Program-made: the position numbers and the translations under genes
Shown here: piece by piece, positions 25,606-35,542 of the stretch
Position numbering within the stretch: position 1 is the stretch's first letter
Layout of the letters: every line of letters begins with the position of its first letter
The notes under the pieces: model-generated
The model's database searches: none
The model's input: only the letters and a program-made list of their open reading frames with translations
What the model was told of the DNA's origin: nothing
Assembly: GCA_910584435.1 (NCBI GenBank)
Contig: CAJUAP010000001.1
Span: 74,931 to 138,930 of the forward strand
Length of the DNA stretch: 64,000 nucleotides
Source: an uncultured Acetatifactor sp.
Lineage (GTDB): Bacteria; Bacillota; Clostridia; Lachnospirales; Lachnospiraceae
Reading direction: 5' to 3'

Positions 25606-27264
25606 TTACCGATTTTTGCTATTTTCTTTTCGCTTTTTCTTTAGTTCTCCAATCATCTCATCATACAGGTCAAGTCCAAAGCTGGTCAATTCCGGCGCAT
25701 GCTGAATCATTTTGTAAGTACGGCGTCCGTTTTCCATACGCTCTGCACTTAAGAATTCCACATTGGAATCCCCGGCGGCAGAAGCCTCCTCATACATTCT
25801 TCCGGCAAAAGAAAGAAGATGCGTCACTGTCAGAATCTTCACTCCGGCTTCTGCCAACGCCCTTACAATGTCATAGGCAATCACAGAACCTTCTTTTTCC
25901 GTTGTAGAGGCAAAGGATTCATTTAACAGAACCATGGATGAATCTCCCAGATGGTCAACAATCTGGCTCATGCGGCTGAGTTCTTCGTCCAGACGGCCGC
26001 TGTTCATCTCGCTGTCCTCCCTCTTGGTAAAATGAGTAAACAGCGAAGGGAAAATGCCGCTCTCATAGCTTTCAGCAGCCACCCTCAGCCCGCACTGCAA
26101 CATCACCTGGGCAATGCCCACACTTCTTAAAAATGTCGATTTTCCTCCCTGATTGGCGCCTGTGACAATCAACAGCATCTTATCTGTAATATCGCAGGTA
26201 TTGCCCACCGGCTCTATCCTCTGCTCAATCCCCATCACCAGCTCACGCAGTTCCCGGAAATGCATATGCTCCCGGGCTCCCGCTTTGGGGCAGCATGACC
26301 GGATATGAAACCGCTGCATATAATGCTCCAATGTTATTGCACCGCGGTAAAAAGCAATCTGGAAACGCAGCTGGTCAAAGAAACGATTGAACATATTAAA
26401 GAACGGAGTGCAGCAGGAAACGATATAGCGCACCATCTGGTATTCCATCTGCGCTGCCTGGGTCTGTACTGCCCTGTCCTTTTTTACGGAGAAAGAATCC
26501 GTTGTCAGGGAACTGATATAATCCTGTGCACGTCCGATGGTGCTGTTCTGGGAACGATTTTTCCGCAGTTCGGTAGCAATATCCTGCAGCCGGAAACCCT
26601 CCGGCTTCAATCCGTCTCCAATTCTGCAGCCCATTACAATTCTCGGCTTCTCCACCATCCGGCTGTTCACCAGTTCTTCGTGCTTGTTCTCATTGGCAAA
26701 AAAAGATATGTCCTTCAACAGCTTTTTTAAATCGGCCTCCATCTCTTCGGAAAACGCAGCCCACAGCCGCTCTCCGAACTCTCTGAACCCGGCCGAATGC
26801 AGATGTTCCGATGCTTCCCGGTACAGTTTCTTTACTTCCGATAATCCTGTCACAAGCAATTGCAGTACATGAATATCCGTAATCAGGCTGCCCGCTGCAT
26901 CCCTTGTGCCTATCTTTCCTTTCTCCCTGCGCCCAAGCTTGTCCCATTTCTTCAGGACCTCCGTCACCATATCATACAATCTGCAGATAAAATCTTCGTT
27001 TTCAAGGCAGTCCTTTAAAATCTCCTGGCGGTATAAAATCTCCCCTTCCGACTCTAAAGGCACCATCATCACCTTTTTCATAGTGTCTTCTATGAATGTA
27101 TCCGCATCACGAACAGACTTTACCTTTCTGTCCTCGTATTCGATTTCTTTGGCCGCCGCCAGGAACAGAGTCCTCAGCCCCAAATCCTGTATGATCGCTT
27201 TCTCGTCATAATAATGTCCGGCATTGTCCCAGTCCTTCCCGGCATACAATAAACATACCTTCAC
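25606..27264 (-). CDS. MutS-like ATPase without mismatch-recognition domain (second of pair)
   Basis: A 552-residue protein with a C-terminal MutS-type ABC ATPase. The Walker A is VTGANQGGKSTFLRS, a signature-type region follows, and the Walker B is MVLLNESFASTTEKEG. The first 330 residues are helical and correspond to lever/core domains; the MutS N-terminal mismatch-binding domain (Phe-X-Glu) is absent. Start is GTG at 27264, seven nt after AAGGAG. Relatives are loosely annotated as DNA mismatch repair proteins, but function is not established. It forms a tandem pair with the gene at 27478, separated by a short tandem repeat array. Confidence 0.82.
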   Translation of the reverse strand: MKVCLLYAGKDWDNAGHYYDEKAIIQDLGLRTLFLAAAKEIEYEDRKVKSVRDADTFIEDTMKKVMMVPLESEGEILYRQEILKDCLENEDFICRLYDMVTEVLKKWDKLGRREKGKIGTRDAAGSLITDIHVLQLLVTGLSEVKKLYREASEHLHSAGFREFGERLWAAFSEEMEADLKKLLKDISFFANENKHEELVNSRMVEKPRIVMGCRIGDGLKPEGFRLQDIATELRKNRSQNSTIGRAQDYISSLTTDSFSVKKDRAVQTQAAQMEYQMVRYIVSCCTPFFNMFNRFFDQLRFQIAFYRGAITLEHYMQRFHIRSCCPKAGAREHMHFRELRELVMGIEQRIEPVGNTCDITDKMLLIVTGANQGGKSTFLRSVGIAQVMLQCGLRVAAESYESGIFPSLFTHFTKREDSEMNSGRLDEELSRMSQIVDHLGDSSMVLLNESFASTTEKEGSVIAYDIVRALAEAGVKILTVTHLLSFAGRMYEEASAAGDSNVEFLSAERMENGRRTYKMIQHAPELTSFGLDLYDEMIGELKKKRKENSKNR

Positions 27265-27334
27265 AGCAGCTCTCCTTCAGTATCATTGCCTGTACTTCAA
27301 TGCTATTACCTTTCCCGTCAGCATCATTCTCGTT

Positions 27335-27474
27335 CCTTCGGTATCATTCCCTCTGCCCCGGCATCATTCCCCCGCCTTCGGTATCATTCCCTCTGCCCCG
27401 GCATCATTCCCCATCCTTCGGTATCATTCCCTCTGCCCCGGCATCATTCCCCATCCTTCGGTATCATTCCCTCT
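27335..27474. repeat. 40-bp tandem repeat between two MutS-like genes
   Basis: Three and a half copies of a 40-bp unit beginning CCTTCGGTATCATTCCCTCT. Each unit is itself two related 20-bp halves (GGTATCATTCCC and GGCATCATTCCC). Degenerate halves extend toward 27270. On the coding strand each half reads GGGAATGAT, which looks like a ribosome site plus ATG. It fills nearly all of the gap between the two genes. Confidence 0.9.
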
Positions 27475-27477
27475 CCC

Positions 27478-29085
27478 TCAGGTCAGCCGCTCCTTTAACG
27501 CCTCATATGTCAGCCTGTACTTCCTGACCTGATTCACCGCGCTGGCACTGTCCGCCGCCTTGCCCCGGGCAATCCGAAAGGTCTGTCTGCCTGCTTCATC
27601 CACCATGGCTCTGAGGCTTACAATGCCGGGATGTTCTTCTGCCAGTTCCTTTAAATGCGTTACATAGATTCCCATATCTCCCCGGCCAAGGAAAAATTCC
27701 AGCACCCTTTTTCCCATAATACAGGCATCATAATTAGCCGCTGTGGTAAACAATTCATTGATAATCACAAATGCAGCAGATGACTTCGAAACCGGTTCCA
27801 TCATAGGCGCCAGCCGGGCCAGCTCTTCTTTCAGTTTTCCTCTTCCTGTCTCCACGCTTTCCTCCACGGAAAAATGTGTCAGAATATCCGTATAATAAGG
27901 CAGAAATGCCGATTTTGCCGGAACATCCAATCCCATCTTTGCAAAATAGACCATCTGCCCCAGGCTCCTCGCAAATGTAGTCTTTCCGCCCTGATTGGGT
28001 CCGGTGAGCACAAAAAACTGTTCCCCCTTCCTGCCGAACACATCATTAGAGACAATCTCCCGCTCCCTGCCCGCCGCACAGGCAAGCGCCAGATCATACA
28101 GCCCCTGGGCACATATTATGATATCTTCAGCCCCATCCCTGCCAGGCATGGCATTATGCTCCAATGCCTCTCCCAAAGTATGCCATGGCCGGGTAAATGC
28201 AAATCCTTCTTCCATCATCCTCTGTTCAAAACAATAAAAGGAAAGGTAGAAGGAAATCTCTTCAGAGAAACGCAGCAGATTCTTCTGGACATACATTTCA
28301 TATCTCTTGTAAAACTCCTCCACATTCTTAAAAAATCCAGGATTCTGTTTTTGGATTATCTTAAATATCTCTCCTTCCAGCTCGGACAAATTGTCAGAAA
28401 CACCAAAAGGGCTTTCTTCCATCCCTCTTTCCTGCTTCTGACAGGGACAGCATCTTGCCAGAAACTGTTCATACGCACCCTCCGCTTCCCCCTGTGCTAC
28501 AGTAATCCTGTCATTTTCATAAGTCAGCACCAGCCGGAAAGCGTCTGCTTCCGCCAAGAGATGCCCCACGGCTTCCTGCATTCTCACGAACTCTTCCGAA
28601 GCAAGGTATTCCTTAAGAAATGCAAGCAGCGCCCTCATTCCTTTCGAGTGCAGCGGTATTCGGCCAAGCGCCTCCAGAAGCTGCCCGAGCGCATCACAAT
28701 AACAGGCAGCCTCGCGGATATGCCAGAACGCTTTCTGCAGCCCCATCCGCACCGCTTCTTTTTTTACCGAAGCTTCTTTCCTGCCCTTCATCCCTTCCAG
28801 AAAAGTACACAGGCTGTCATAACATCCGGGCTGCTTGATATCCTCATACACCTCCCTGCGGTAATCCTCTCCGGCCCCGTCCACAGGCAGATAGCGGTAA
28901 AAGGGCGAAATATCCTCTCCCCATTCCCTACGGATGCTGTCAATAATCCTGTCCAAATTCAAATCTGTATAAAAAGCCGGACGAATTTCGTCTTCTTTGG
29001 ATGTTTCCTCTACATCCAAAATGCTGAAAAACGAATTCTGCCAGGCTGTTTGTCTTCTGTTTTCTTTTTTCCAACTGTCTGCCAT
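27478..29085 (-). CDS. MutS-like ATPase (first of pair)
   Basis: A 535-residue relative of its downstream neighbour, with Walker A FVLTGPNQGGKTTFARSL, the Q-loop/signature region SVEESVETGRGKLKEELARL, and a Walker B-like FVIINELFTTAANYDA followed by IYVTHLKEL. The N-terminal 330 residues are helical. It lacks mismatch-recognition and Smr nuclease domains. Two different MutS-like subunits encoded side by side suggest a heterodimer, as for MutS homologues that work in pairs; this is inference. Confidence 0.8.
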   Translation of the reverse strand: MADSWKKENRRQTAWQNSFFSILDVEETSKEDEIRPAFYTDLNLDRIIDSIRREWGEDISPFYRYLPVDGAGEDYRREVYEDIKQPGCYDSLCTFLEGMKGRKEASVKKEAVRMGLQKAFWHIREAACYCDALGQLLEALGRIPLHSKGMRALLAFLKEYLASEEFVRMQEAVGHLLAEADAFRLVLTYENDRITVAQGEAEGAYEQFLARCCPCQKQERGMEESPFGVSDNLSELEGEIFKIIQKQNPGFFKNVEEFYKRYEMYVQKNLLRFSEEISFYLSFYCFEQRMMEEGFAFTRPWHTLGEALEHNAMPGRDGAEDIIICAQGLYDLALACAAGREREIVSNDVFGRKGEQFFVLTGPNQGGKTTFARSLGQMVYFAKMGLDVPAKSAFLPYYTDILTHFSVEESVETGRGKLKEELARLAPMMEPVSKSSAAFVIINELFTTAANYDACIMGKRVLEFFLGRGDMGIYVTHLKELAEEHPGIVSLRAMVDEAGRQTFRIARGKAADSASAVNQVRKYRLTYEALKERLT

Positions 29086-29344
29086 GCTGTGCCGCCCATC
29101 TCCAATACGGTCTTGTGCTTCCTGATGCTTCCCGGCGTATCGCCAAAATTACTGTCATTTTATTGCATTTCCATACCCAAGACCCCGGAACTTTCCAGCT
29201 CGCCGAAAACAGGAACAGCAATTTTGACTTCACGGCAGGGGCTGTCGGAACCGTTGCCCTTATACATTTACGTCGGCAAATGTTTTTGATCCTGCGTATA
29301 TATTATTATAGGCGATTATGATAACCATGTCAACGCTTTCAAAG

Positions 29345-29375
29345 CCGCGGCAGCACAAACAATGTAACGCGGTTG
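29345..29375. repeat. Short copy of the GCACAAACAAT repeat
   Basis: GCCGCGGCAGCACAAACAAT followed by GTAACGCGG, just past the stop codon of the ABC exporter gene. It shares only the core with the longer family members. Confidence 0.4.
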
Positions 29376-31130
29376 TTACTGATACCATTTCGCCTGCTCC
29401 TTCCAGATATGAGCATATTCGCCCCCGGCCTGCAGTAATTCCTCATGACGGCCGCTTTCCACCATACGCCCGCCTTTCATGACAATAATCCTGTCGGCAG
29501 TGCGGCAGATGCCCACCCGGTGGGAAATGATAACAGAAGTTTTTCCGCGAATCATCTCCACAAGTTTAGACAGAATATCATATTCCGCCAAAGGATCCAG
29601 CGCACTGGCAGGCTCATCCAAGATAATAATATCACTATCCTTCCACAATCCCCTGGCAATGGCCACCTTCTGCCACTCGCCGCCTGAAAGCTCCTGTCCG
29701 CCGAACTCCCTGCCCAATTGTACATCCAGTCCGCCTGTCTTATCCAGGAATTCCTCTCCTGCCACCCGGCACAGCAGCGCTTTCATTGCCCCCGTGTCAT
29801 CCATATGCTTCAGATTACCTATGCCGATATTTTCCCGAAGGGTAAAATGATAGTGTACAAAATCCTGCTGCACCATGGAAATACGATCATAAAGGCTTTT
29901 TCGATTCAGTTCTTCCGTTCTGTGTCCATCATAAGCAACGCTTCCCTGGGAGGGCAGATATGCACCTGTCAAAATCTTGGAAAAGGTAGTCTTGCCCGAA
30001 CCGTTTTCTCCTACTATCACCACATGTTCCCCTCTTCCGATTTCAAGACTCAATCCTGACAATGCCTCCCCGTCGCTGCCGCTGTAAGAAAAGTGCACAT
30101 CTTCCGCCAGAATCTTATCATGGAACGGCTGATATATTTCCGTGCCGTTTTCCTCCGTAGGTATGGTAAAATAATCATAATACTCTTCCACCACATAATA
30201 CTGCTTTACCACCTCCGCAAAATTAGACACTACACTGCCCAGATTGGAATGAAGCATTGTAAATGCCGACAAGCACGCCGCAAATGCGCCTATGGAAATC
30301 TCACCCCGGATCATCAGGTAAAAAGCCAGACCAATATTAAATGCATAACAGGCATTGATGACGATAATACCATACACCTGCTTCCTGCAGATATCCAGAT
30401 TGACCTCTCTCAGCCCTTGCAGCTTGCGTGTATTTTCCCCCACCCACTTTTCTTTCATATATTGTTCGGCTCCCATTACACGCAGCTCTTTGATACTTTC
30501 CTTCCTAGTGAGCAGCTTCAGAAAATAGCTGCAGCGGCGGCTGGCTATGATCTGGATGCGCCGGAAATCAGCCAGTCTCTTCTCAAAGTACAGCTTTGTG
30601 AAAATATCCGGGAATAATTCTATCAATCCCGTGAAAATAAGGATGGGAGAATATCTCCCCACCACTATAACTGTGCCGATACACAGAATAATGCTTTGTG
30701 TCACCAATATCAATCTATCCATAAATTGAAACTGCGCGGTTCCCCCTTTATCCGCACTGTAAAACCTATCCAATACATCCGGATTTTCCAATGCTTCCAA
30801 CCGTATCTTCCTGGAAAAAGCAAACAGCTGATTTCCAAAATATTTCTTTCCCCGCACTTCCGCCACCTGATAACACGACCGCAGAACAACACCAATCACC
30901 GGCGGAACCCCGATACAGACTCCATACAGCATAATTGCCCCTGCCAGACCGCTCCTGCTGCTGCCCTCTATTCCTGCCGCCAATTCCAGAATATGTGCCA
31001 GCAGCAGAGGCCCCAGCACTCCAACCGTTATGGAAATGGCATACATTATAAAGTTGATTGCATAAAATGCCGGAAACGCATTATGACAATCTCGAAATAT
31101 ATATCCCATGTAACGAAACTTCTTCCTCAT
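29376..31130 (-). CDS. ABC exporter half-transporter, second of pair
   Basis: A 584-residue protein with a six-helix transmembrane domain (about 20-310) and a nucleotide-binding domain. Walker A is VIVGENGSGKTTFSKI, Q-loop VQQDFVHYHF, signature ELSGGEWQKVAIAR, Walker B DIIILDEPASALDPLAEY and H-loop ISHRVG. It follows the other half 11 nt downstream with its own ribosome site (GGAGA, 7 nt), so the two very likely form a heterodimer. The substrate is unknown; peptide or lipid export is typical for this type. Confidence 0.9.
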   Translation of the reverse strand: MRKKFRYMGYIFRDCHNAFPAFYAINFIMYAISITVGVLGPLLLAHILELAAGIEGSSRSGLAGAIMLYGVCIGVPPVIGVVLRSCYQVAEVRGKKYFGNQLFAFSRKIRLEALENPDVLDRFYSADKGGTAQFQFMDRLILVTQSIILCIGTVIVVGRYSPILIFTGLIELFPDIFTKLYFEKRLADFRRIQIIASRRCSYFLKLLTRKESIKELRVMGAEQYMKEKWVGENTRKLQGLREVNLDICRKQVYGIIVINACYAFNIGLAFYLMIRGEISIGAFAACLSAFTMLHSNLGSVVSNFAEVVKQYYVVEEYYDYFTIPTEENGTEIYQPFHDKILAEDVHFSYSGSDGEALSGLSLEIGRGEHVVIVGENGSGKTTFSKILTGAYLPSQGSVAYDGHRTEELNRKSLYDRISMVQQDFVHYHFTLRENIGIGNLKHMDDTGAMKALLCRVAGEEFLDKTGGLDVQLGREFGGQELSGGEWQKVAIARGLWKDSDIIILDEPASALDPLAEYDILSKLVEMIRGKTSVIISHRVGICRTADRIIVMKGGRMVESGRHEELLQAGGEYAHIWKEQAKWYQ

Positions 31131-31141
31131 ACGCTTCTCTC

Positions 31142-33013
31142 CTAGGAATGTACTTCTTTCATTTTCAGTTCCATCCTTCCGGCATCAATCCCCACGGCCA
31201 GATTTCCGTCTGCTCCGCAGCCTGATATTTGGCCGGATGCTGTATTATTTTCCTGGTAAAATGCACTCTGCGTCAGATACATTGTCCGATATAATCCCTG
31301 TGCTTCCATCAATTCCTCATGGCTTCCTGTCTGCACAATCCTGCCCCCATCCAGCACCAGAATCCGATCCGCCATTTTTGCACTGGCAAGTCTGTGGGAT
31401 ATCATGATAATGCCCCTCTCTTTGAAAATCCTTGCAAAATTTTCATACATATGACTCTCCGCCACCGGATCAAGGGATGCGGTAGGTTCGTCCAGCACCA
31501 GATATTTTGCGTCAGACACAAATGCCCTGGCCATAGCAACTCTCTGCCACTGCCCTTTAGACAGGTCAACTCCGTCCTCGTTCAGCTTTCCCAGATTCAG
31601 TTCAATCCCCTTTTCCTGTCCGCACAATGCCTCTGCGTCCGCATGCGCCAATGCCTCCAGGAGCTTCCTGTCATCCGCCAGCGCCTCTAAATTGCCAAGG
31701 GCCACATTCTCCCTCAGTGTCATCTGGTATTCCTGAAAATCCTGAAATACCGCAGATACTACCTGTGTCCGCAGCTTTGGACTAAGCTCTCTGACCGGTA
31801 CGCCTCCCACGGTCACACTGCCCGTATCAGGCTCGTATAAACCACAGAGCAGCTTAATGATGGTGGATTTTCCCGCGCCGTTTTCCCCCGCGAAGGCAAT
31901 GCTTTCTCCTTCTTTCACATAAAAAGTAACGTTTTTCAATACCTCCCGTTCCGTTCCCGGATACCGGAAGCTGACATTTTCAAAAGCAATGTCATAATGA
32001 TCAAGTACGGCTGTCCTGCCCAGATCCGACCTTATTTTCAAATGCATAAACTTTACATAGAAATCTATCTGCATGGCATAATTCAACATCCCGGCCAGCT
32101 GTCTGCTGCACATATTTAATTTGCCTTCAATGCCGGATACGCCATTTAACGCTCCGGTAAACTGCCCCAGCGTCAGATTCCCCTGCAGGAGCCCCACCGC
32201 TACGGTGCCGACCACAAAAATCAGATAAACCACATTCAATATTCTGCTGCCCATATCCGCCAATGTAACTTTCCTGTTCTCCCGAATGGAAATCTCCGCC
32301 TGTCTGGCACTGTAATAATTCCATTTTCCCACAAGTAATTCTTCCGCTCCGAACAGCTTCATCTCATACATGGCATTCTTATTGGTGAGCAGCCCTTTCA
32401 GATCATCCATTCTGCGCCGGGCATCCGCCAATTCTTCTGTCACTGTTACCTGGCGGCCTGCAGTATAATAGCCCAGAACCAGCATTGGAACGCCTATGAG
32501 CACCACTCCCAGGCCAATCCATGGTGAAATGGAGAAGATAACTGCCATGGAAAAAATCAATGTTATTATTGTCTGCGCTGCCATCACGATATTCACATAA
32601 CAATTATATATGATTGTCTCAGGCTCCCCTGACATTTTCTGAAACATTTCCTGTGTCGCCTGTTCCTCAAAGGCTGCATATTCTAACTGTGCCAGACGGT
32701 CTGCAATCTCCGGCGCCATTTTTTCCGTCAGCTTTGTTGCTGTGACAGCCATTTCATAGAAGCCGATTCTCTGCAGAGAAACCCATAAGGTCAGCATTGC
32801 AACGAATAAAACACCCCATAAGACCACTTGATCCACAGGAACCTGCCCCTTTGCATATCCCACCGCACTGTCCACAATACGCTGCACCAGCAATACCTGC
32901 AGCCCTGTAAAAAATGTCGGAATCAGGAAGCATAGCAGACTGAATAGTACATTCCAGGGAGCATGACTGAACACCGTTTTGATACAGAACATACAATTCT
33001 TCCATACTTTCAT
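31142..33013 (-). CDS. ABC exporter half-transporter, first of pair
   Basis: A 623-residue protein with six membrane helices and an ATPase. Walker A is FAGENGAGKSTIIKLL, signature VDLSKGQWQRVAMAR, Walker B YLVLDEPTASLDPVAES and H-loop MISHRLAS. The signature has LSKGQ in place of LSGGQ, as seen in several peptide exporters. The last 45 residues are a Gly/Asp-rich extension with no recognised motif. Strong hairpin DNA at 33034-33082 lies in its presumed leader. Confidence 0.9.
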   Translation of the reverse strand: MKVWKNCMFCIKTVFSHAPWNVLFSLLCFLIPTFFTGLQVLLVQRIVDSAVGYAKGQVPVDQVVLWGVLFVAMLTLWVSLQRIGFYEMAVTATKLTEKMAPEIADRLAQLEYAAFEEQATQEMFQKMSGEPETIIYNCYVNIVMAAQTIITLIFSMAVIFSISPWIGLGVVLIGVPMLVLGYYTAGRQVTVTEELADARRRMDDLKGLLTNKNAMYEMKLFGAEELLVGKWNYYSARQAEISIRENRKVTLADMGSRILNVVYLIFVVGTVAVGLLQGNLTLGQFTGALNGVSGIEGKLNMCSRQLAGMLNYAMQIDFYVKFMHLKIRSDLGRTAVLDHYDIAFENVSFRYPGTEREVLKNVTFYVKEGESIAFAGENGAGKSTIIKLLCGLYEPDTGSVTVGGVPVRELSPKLRTQVVSAVFQDFQEYQMTLRENVALGNLEALADDRKLLEALAHADAEALCGQEKGIELNLGKLNEDGVDLSKGQWQRVAMARAFVSDAKYLVLDEPTASLDPVAESHMYENFARIFKERGIIMISHRLASAKMADRILVLDGGRIVQTGSHEELMEAQGLYRTMYLTQSAFYQENNTASGQISGCGADGNLAVGIDAGRMELKMKEVHS

Positions 33014-33033
33014 TTGATTATATTCCTTTCCCG

Positions 33034-33082
33034 GGAACTGTCGTGAAATAACAAATCTGCTAAGTTATTTCCAGACAGTTCC
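33034..33082 (-). promoter_or_regulatory. Long hairpin upstream of the ABC exporter pair
   Basis: GGAACTGTC and GAAATAAC pair with GTTATTTC and GACAGTTCC, giving about 17 bp of stem in two blocks, 21 nt before the exporter start codon. It has no T-run toward the gene, so it is either a leader RNA structure or an intergenic repeat. Confidence 0.5.
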
Positions 33083-33258
33083 TTACTACCATAATACCGG
33101 AACAACAGGCAGTGCACCAATGATACCATGCCCGCAGATAACTGTGCCGCAGCACATGAATCATTGTACCTCTGAATGTAAGAAACATTTGATTTGTGTA
33201 AGAAATGACATGTATTTTGTAATTTTTGACAGCAGAAAATCTTTTTTATCCGTATCTG

Positions 33259-33969
33259 TCAGCACTTATACGTAACCGGCCGATACTTTTTTCTGGCTTC
33301 GTGGGTCATAATGTCTGCCAGTCTGGTCGGGAGGGGAATATGGCTGTCCTTTGTAACCATTTGAACTGCAAGCTGCATTGCCGATTCCAGGTCGATTCTA
33401 TTACCTATGGACAGAAACAGCGGCTTCACACCCTTTTGCGTTCTCAATACCCGTCCATATACCTCACCTTTTATCACAATATCCGTATAGGCAAACTGTT
33501 CGTCCTTTGGCATCACATAATCTATATTTTCTATTTTATAATAGGTTTTGGCAATGCCAATGGCAGGTTTCTCCAATAAAATACCTGCATGTGTTGCCAG
33601 CCCCATGTGCCTGGGATGAAGATAACCGTTTCCGTCAAAAAAGTAAATATCCGGCTGATGCTCCAGCAGCTGATTTGCTGCCAGAAATAGCGGCAGTTCC
33701 CTGAACGCAAGACATCCCGGCACATACGGCACCTTAACAACATCCATATATTCCTTCCGCTCAATCACTTCATGGGAATGGTAATCCAGCACAACAATAC
33801 AGCACACTGCATATTCTGTCTCTTCCTGCTTCCAATATGCCAAATCCACCCCTGCCGCAATTTTTACATCCTCTGAAAATTTATCCGGTATTCTTATCCC
33901 TGCCCGCAATGAGTTTTGTATCCGAATATACTCCTGCTCCAGTTCTTCCTCCATTTTCCTCCGTACCAT
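33259..33969 (-). CDS. nfi: Endonuclease V
   Basis: A 236-residue deoxyinosine-specific endonuclease that cuts near deaminated adenine. Family motifs: AAGVDLAYW with catalytic Asp, VPYVPGCLAFRELPLFL, FFDGNGYLHPRHMGLATHAG with the second acidic site, and KTYYK. The start at 33969 (MVRRKMEEE) follows AAAGGA by 8 nt; the frame is open to 34014. It lies beside, but is not obviously co-transcribed with, the two-component genes. Confidence 0.93.
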   Translation of the reverse strand: MVRRKMEEELEQEYIRIQNSLRAGIRIPDKFSEDVKIAAGVDLAYWKQEETEYAVCCIVVLDYHSHEVIERKEYMDVVKVPYVPGCLAFRELPLFLAANQLLEHQPDIYFFDGNGYLHPRHMGLATHAGILLEKPAIGIAKTYYKIENIDYVMPKDEQFAYTDIVIKGEVYGRVLRTQKGVKPLFLSIGNRIDLESAMQLAVQMVTKDSHIPLPTRLADIMTHEARKKYRPVTYKC

Positions 33970-34090
33970 ACCAGCATTCCTTTCTCCATGTGATACTCCA
34001 AGTGCCGCAGCCATTAAAAAGTCCGCAAACCCTTGAAAACACTAAATTTATAGCAAGTGAATTTGCCCTTAGGCTTTCCCTTATGTATTA

Positions 34091-35542
34091 CTATCTGCCT
34101 TCCACTTCCCTCGGCAGTTTTACCGCAACGGTAAATTGTTTATCCGTCCTGTCCAGTGCCAATTCTCCGCCGCAGCCATGAACAATACGTTCCACACTGC
34201 GAAGCCCCAGGCCATGCCCTACTTGATTGCGCCTGTCCGACTTGGCGCTGCGGCAGCTTTCCCGCAAATCTCCCGACGAACGGGCTGCCTCCCCTGAAAC
34301 GCTTCTCTGCAAATCTCCCGATGGACTGCCTTCCACGGAGTGATTCCCTGCACCTCTCCCAACGGACTGCCTCCCCTGGAACATCGGCCCGGACTGCCTT
34401 CTCTGAAATGGTTCTCTGCAATTGACAGCAGCATTCCGCACCCGTATATAATAGCAGTATTCCTTTTCCTCACATTCCACTGCAATAAATCTGTTCTCCT
34501 GCACTAAGCTGCTGGCCTCCAAGGCATTATCCAGCAGATTGCCAAAAATGCCGCAGATTTCGTTTGGCCTCAAAGGAATATTCGTCAAATTACACAGGGA
34601 CAGCTGAAATGCAATATTATTTTTCCTGGCTTTTGATCTCTTTTCCGCAAGCAGGGCATCCACTATCAAATTACCGCTTTTTACCGGCAGTGTCAGAGCA
34701 TCCACATCCTCTGCAAAAATATGCAGATAATCTCTCATCTGCACATACTTTCCCTCTTCCAGCAGCAGACTTAACAGTGTAATATGATTTTTCAAATCAT
34801 GGCAAAGCTCTCTGGTGCGCTGGTATTGTTCTTCCACATTTTCCAGGTACAAATGGGATTCACGCTTTCCTGCTTCTTCCTGACACTGCCTCCTTTTCTC
34901 CTGCTGCTTTTTCTCATATAAATAATAAGAACCGTCATATATAAGCAGTACTGCCAGGAAAAAAGTTAAAATCCATGCCCCCGCCAGCCGGACATCTCCA
35001 TGCAGTCCGGAATTGGCAATAACACCCCATCGTACCAATACGGCAAGTAACAGAAAAAACAATGTGACAACCACTGTCAATCCATCCTGATACCGCCAGC
35101 CAAGTCCTGCTGCGGCAGTATCATCTCCGATATCCGCATCTCTCCATGCTGCAGCAGTTCTACCCCTGATATCCGCATCTCTCCATGCTGCGGCAGTTCC
35201 ACCCCTGATATCCGCATCTCTCCATGCTGCGGCGGTTCCACCCCCGATATCCGCATCTCTCCATGCTGCAGCTTCCCCACGCTCCTGTTCCACTGCCATT
35301 CCCACAATCAATACTGCCGCCATAATGCCTTTAGAAACCAACATCCCCATACATTGTAAAAACAGATTGGAACCATTCTTCCCTACCCCTGAGACAATCA
35401 GCGAAAAGATAATGTCCAGATAACATCCCACGGCAAAAAAGCCTGTGCCCCCGACACAAGCCTGTACCATGCTGTATTTGCGCTGTCTCCAAAATACATA
35501 CAAAGCCAGAATTCCCGTCAATACCAGACTGACTATCTGCAC
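34091..35542 (-). CDS. AgrC-like GHKL sensor histidine kinase with two repeat expansions
   Basis: A 483-residue membrane sensor. Several N-terminal helices (to about residue 85) are followed by four tandem copies of a 13-residue repeat (TAAAWRDADIRGG type, about 95-150), then more helices to about 210. The H-box is RELCHDLKNHITLL and the N-box NEICGIFGNLLDNALEAS. Between the N-box and the G-box (GHGLGLRSVERIV), about 50 Ser/Gly/Arg-rich residues are inserted where relatives have a short ATP lid. The start is GTG at 35542, inside the regulator gene that precedes it. It is likely to phosphorylate the LytTR regulator. Whether the insertion permits ATP binding is uncertain. Confidence 0.85.
   Translation of the reverse strand: MQIVSLVLTGILALYVFWRQRKYSMVQACVGGTGFFAVGCYLDIIFSLIVSGVGKNGSNLFLQCMGMLVSKGIMAAVLIVGMAVEQERGEAAAWRDADIGGGTAAAWRDADIRGGTAAAWRDADIRGRTAAAWRDADIGDDTAAAGLGWRYQDGLTVVVTLFFLLLAVLVRWGVIANSGLHGDVRLAGAWILTFFLAVLLIYDGSYYLYEKKQQEKRRQCQEEAGKRESHLYLENVEEQYQRTRELCHDLKNHITLLSLLLEEGKYVQMRDYLHIFAEDVDALTLPVKSGNLIVDALLAEKRSKARKNNIAFQLSLCNLTNIPLRPNEICGIFGNLLDNALEASSLVQENRFIAVECEEKEYCYYIRVRNAAVNCREPFQRRQSGPMFQGRQSVGRGAGNHSVEGSPSGDLQRSVSGEAARSSGDLRESCRSAKSDRRNQVGHGLGLRSVERIVHGCGGELALDRTDKQFTVAVKLPREVEGR
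35129..35269. repeat. 39-bp in-frame tandem repeat in the sensor kinase
   Basis: Four units begin at 35129, 35168, 35207 and 35246, each opening GATATCCGCATCTCTCCATG. As 39 is divisible by 3, changes in unit number keep the frame and only lengthen a loop in the sensor region. Confidence 0.9.

Noticed and set aside
27335..27474. Possible CRISPR array
   Set aside because: Repeats are directly abutting 40-bp units with no unique spacers, and no cas gene is present; it is a minisatellite.
27874..29289. Long plus-strand open frame opposite a MutS-like gene
   Set aside because: Lies antisense to a gene with clear ATPase motifs; composition is that of a shadow frame with no recognisable domain.
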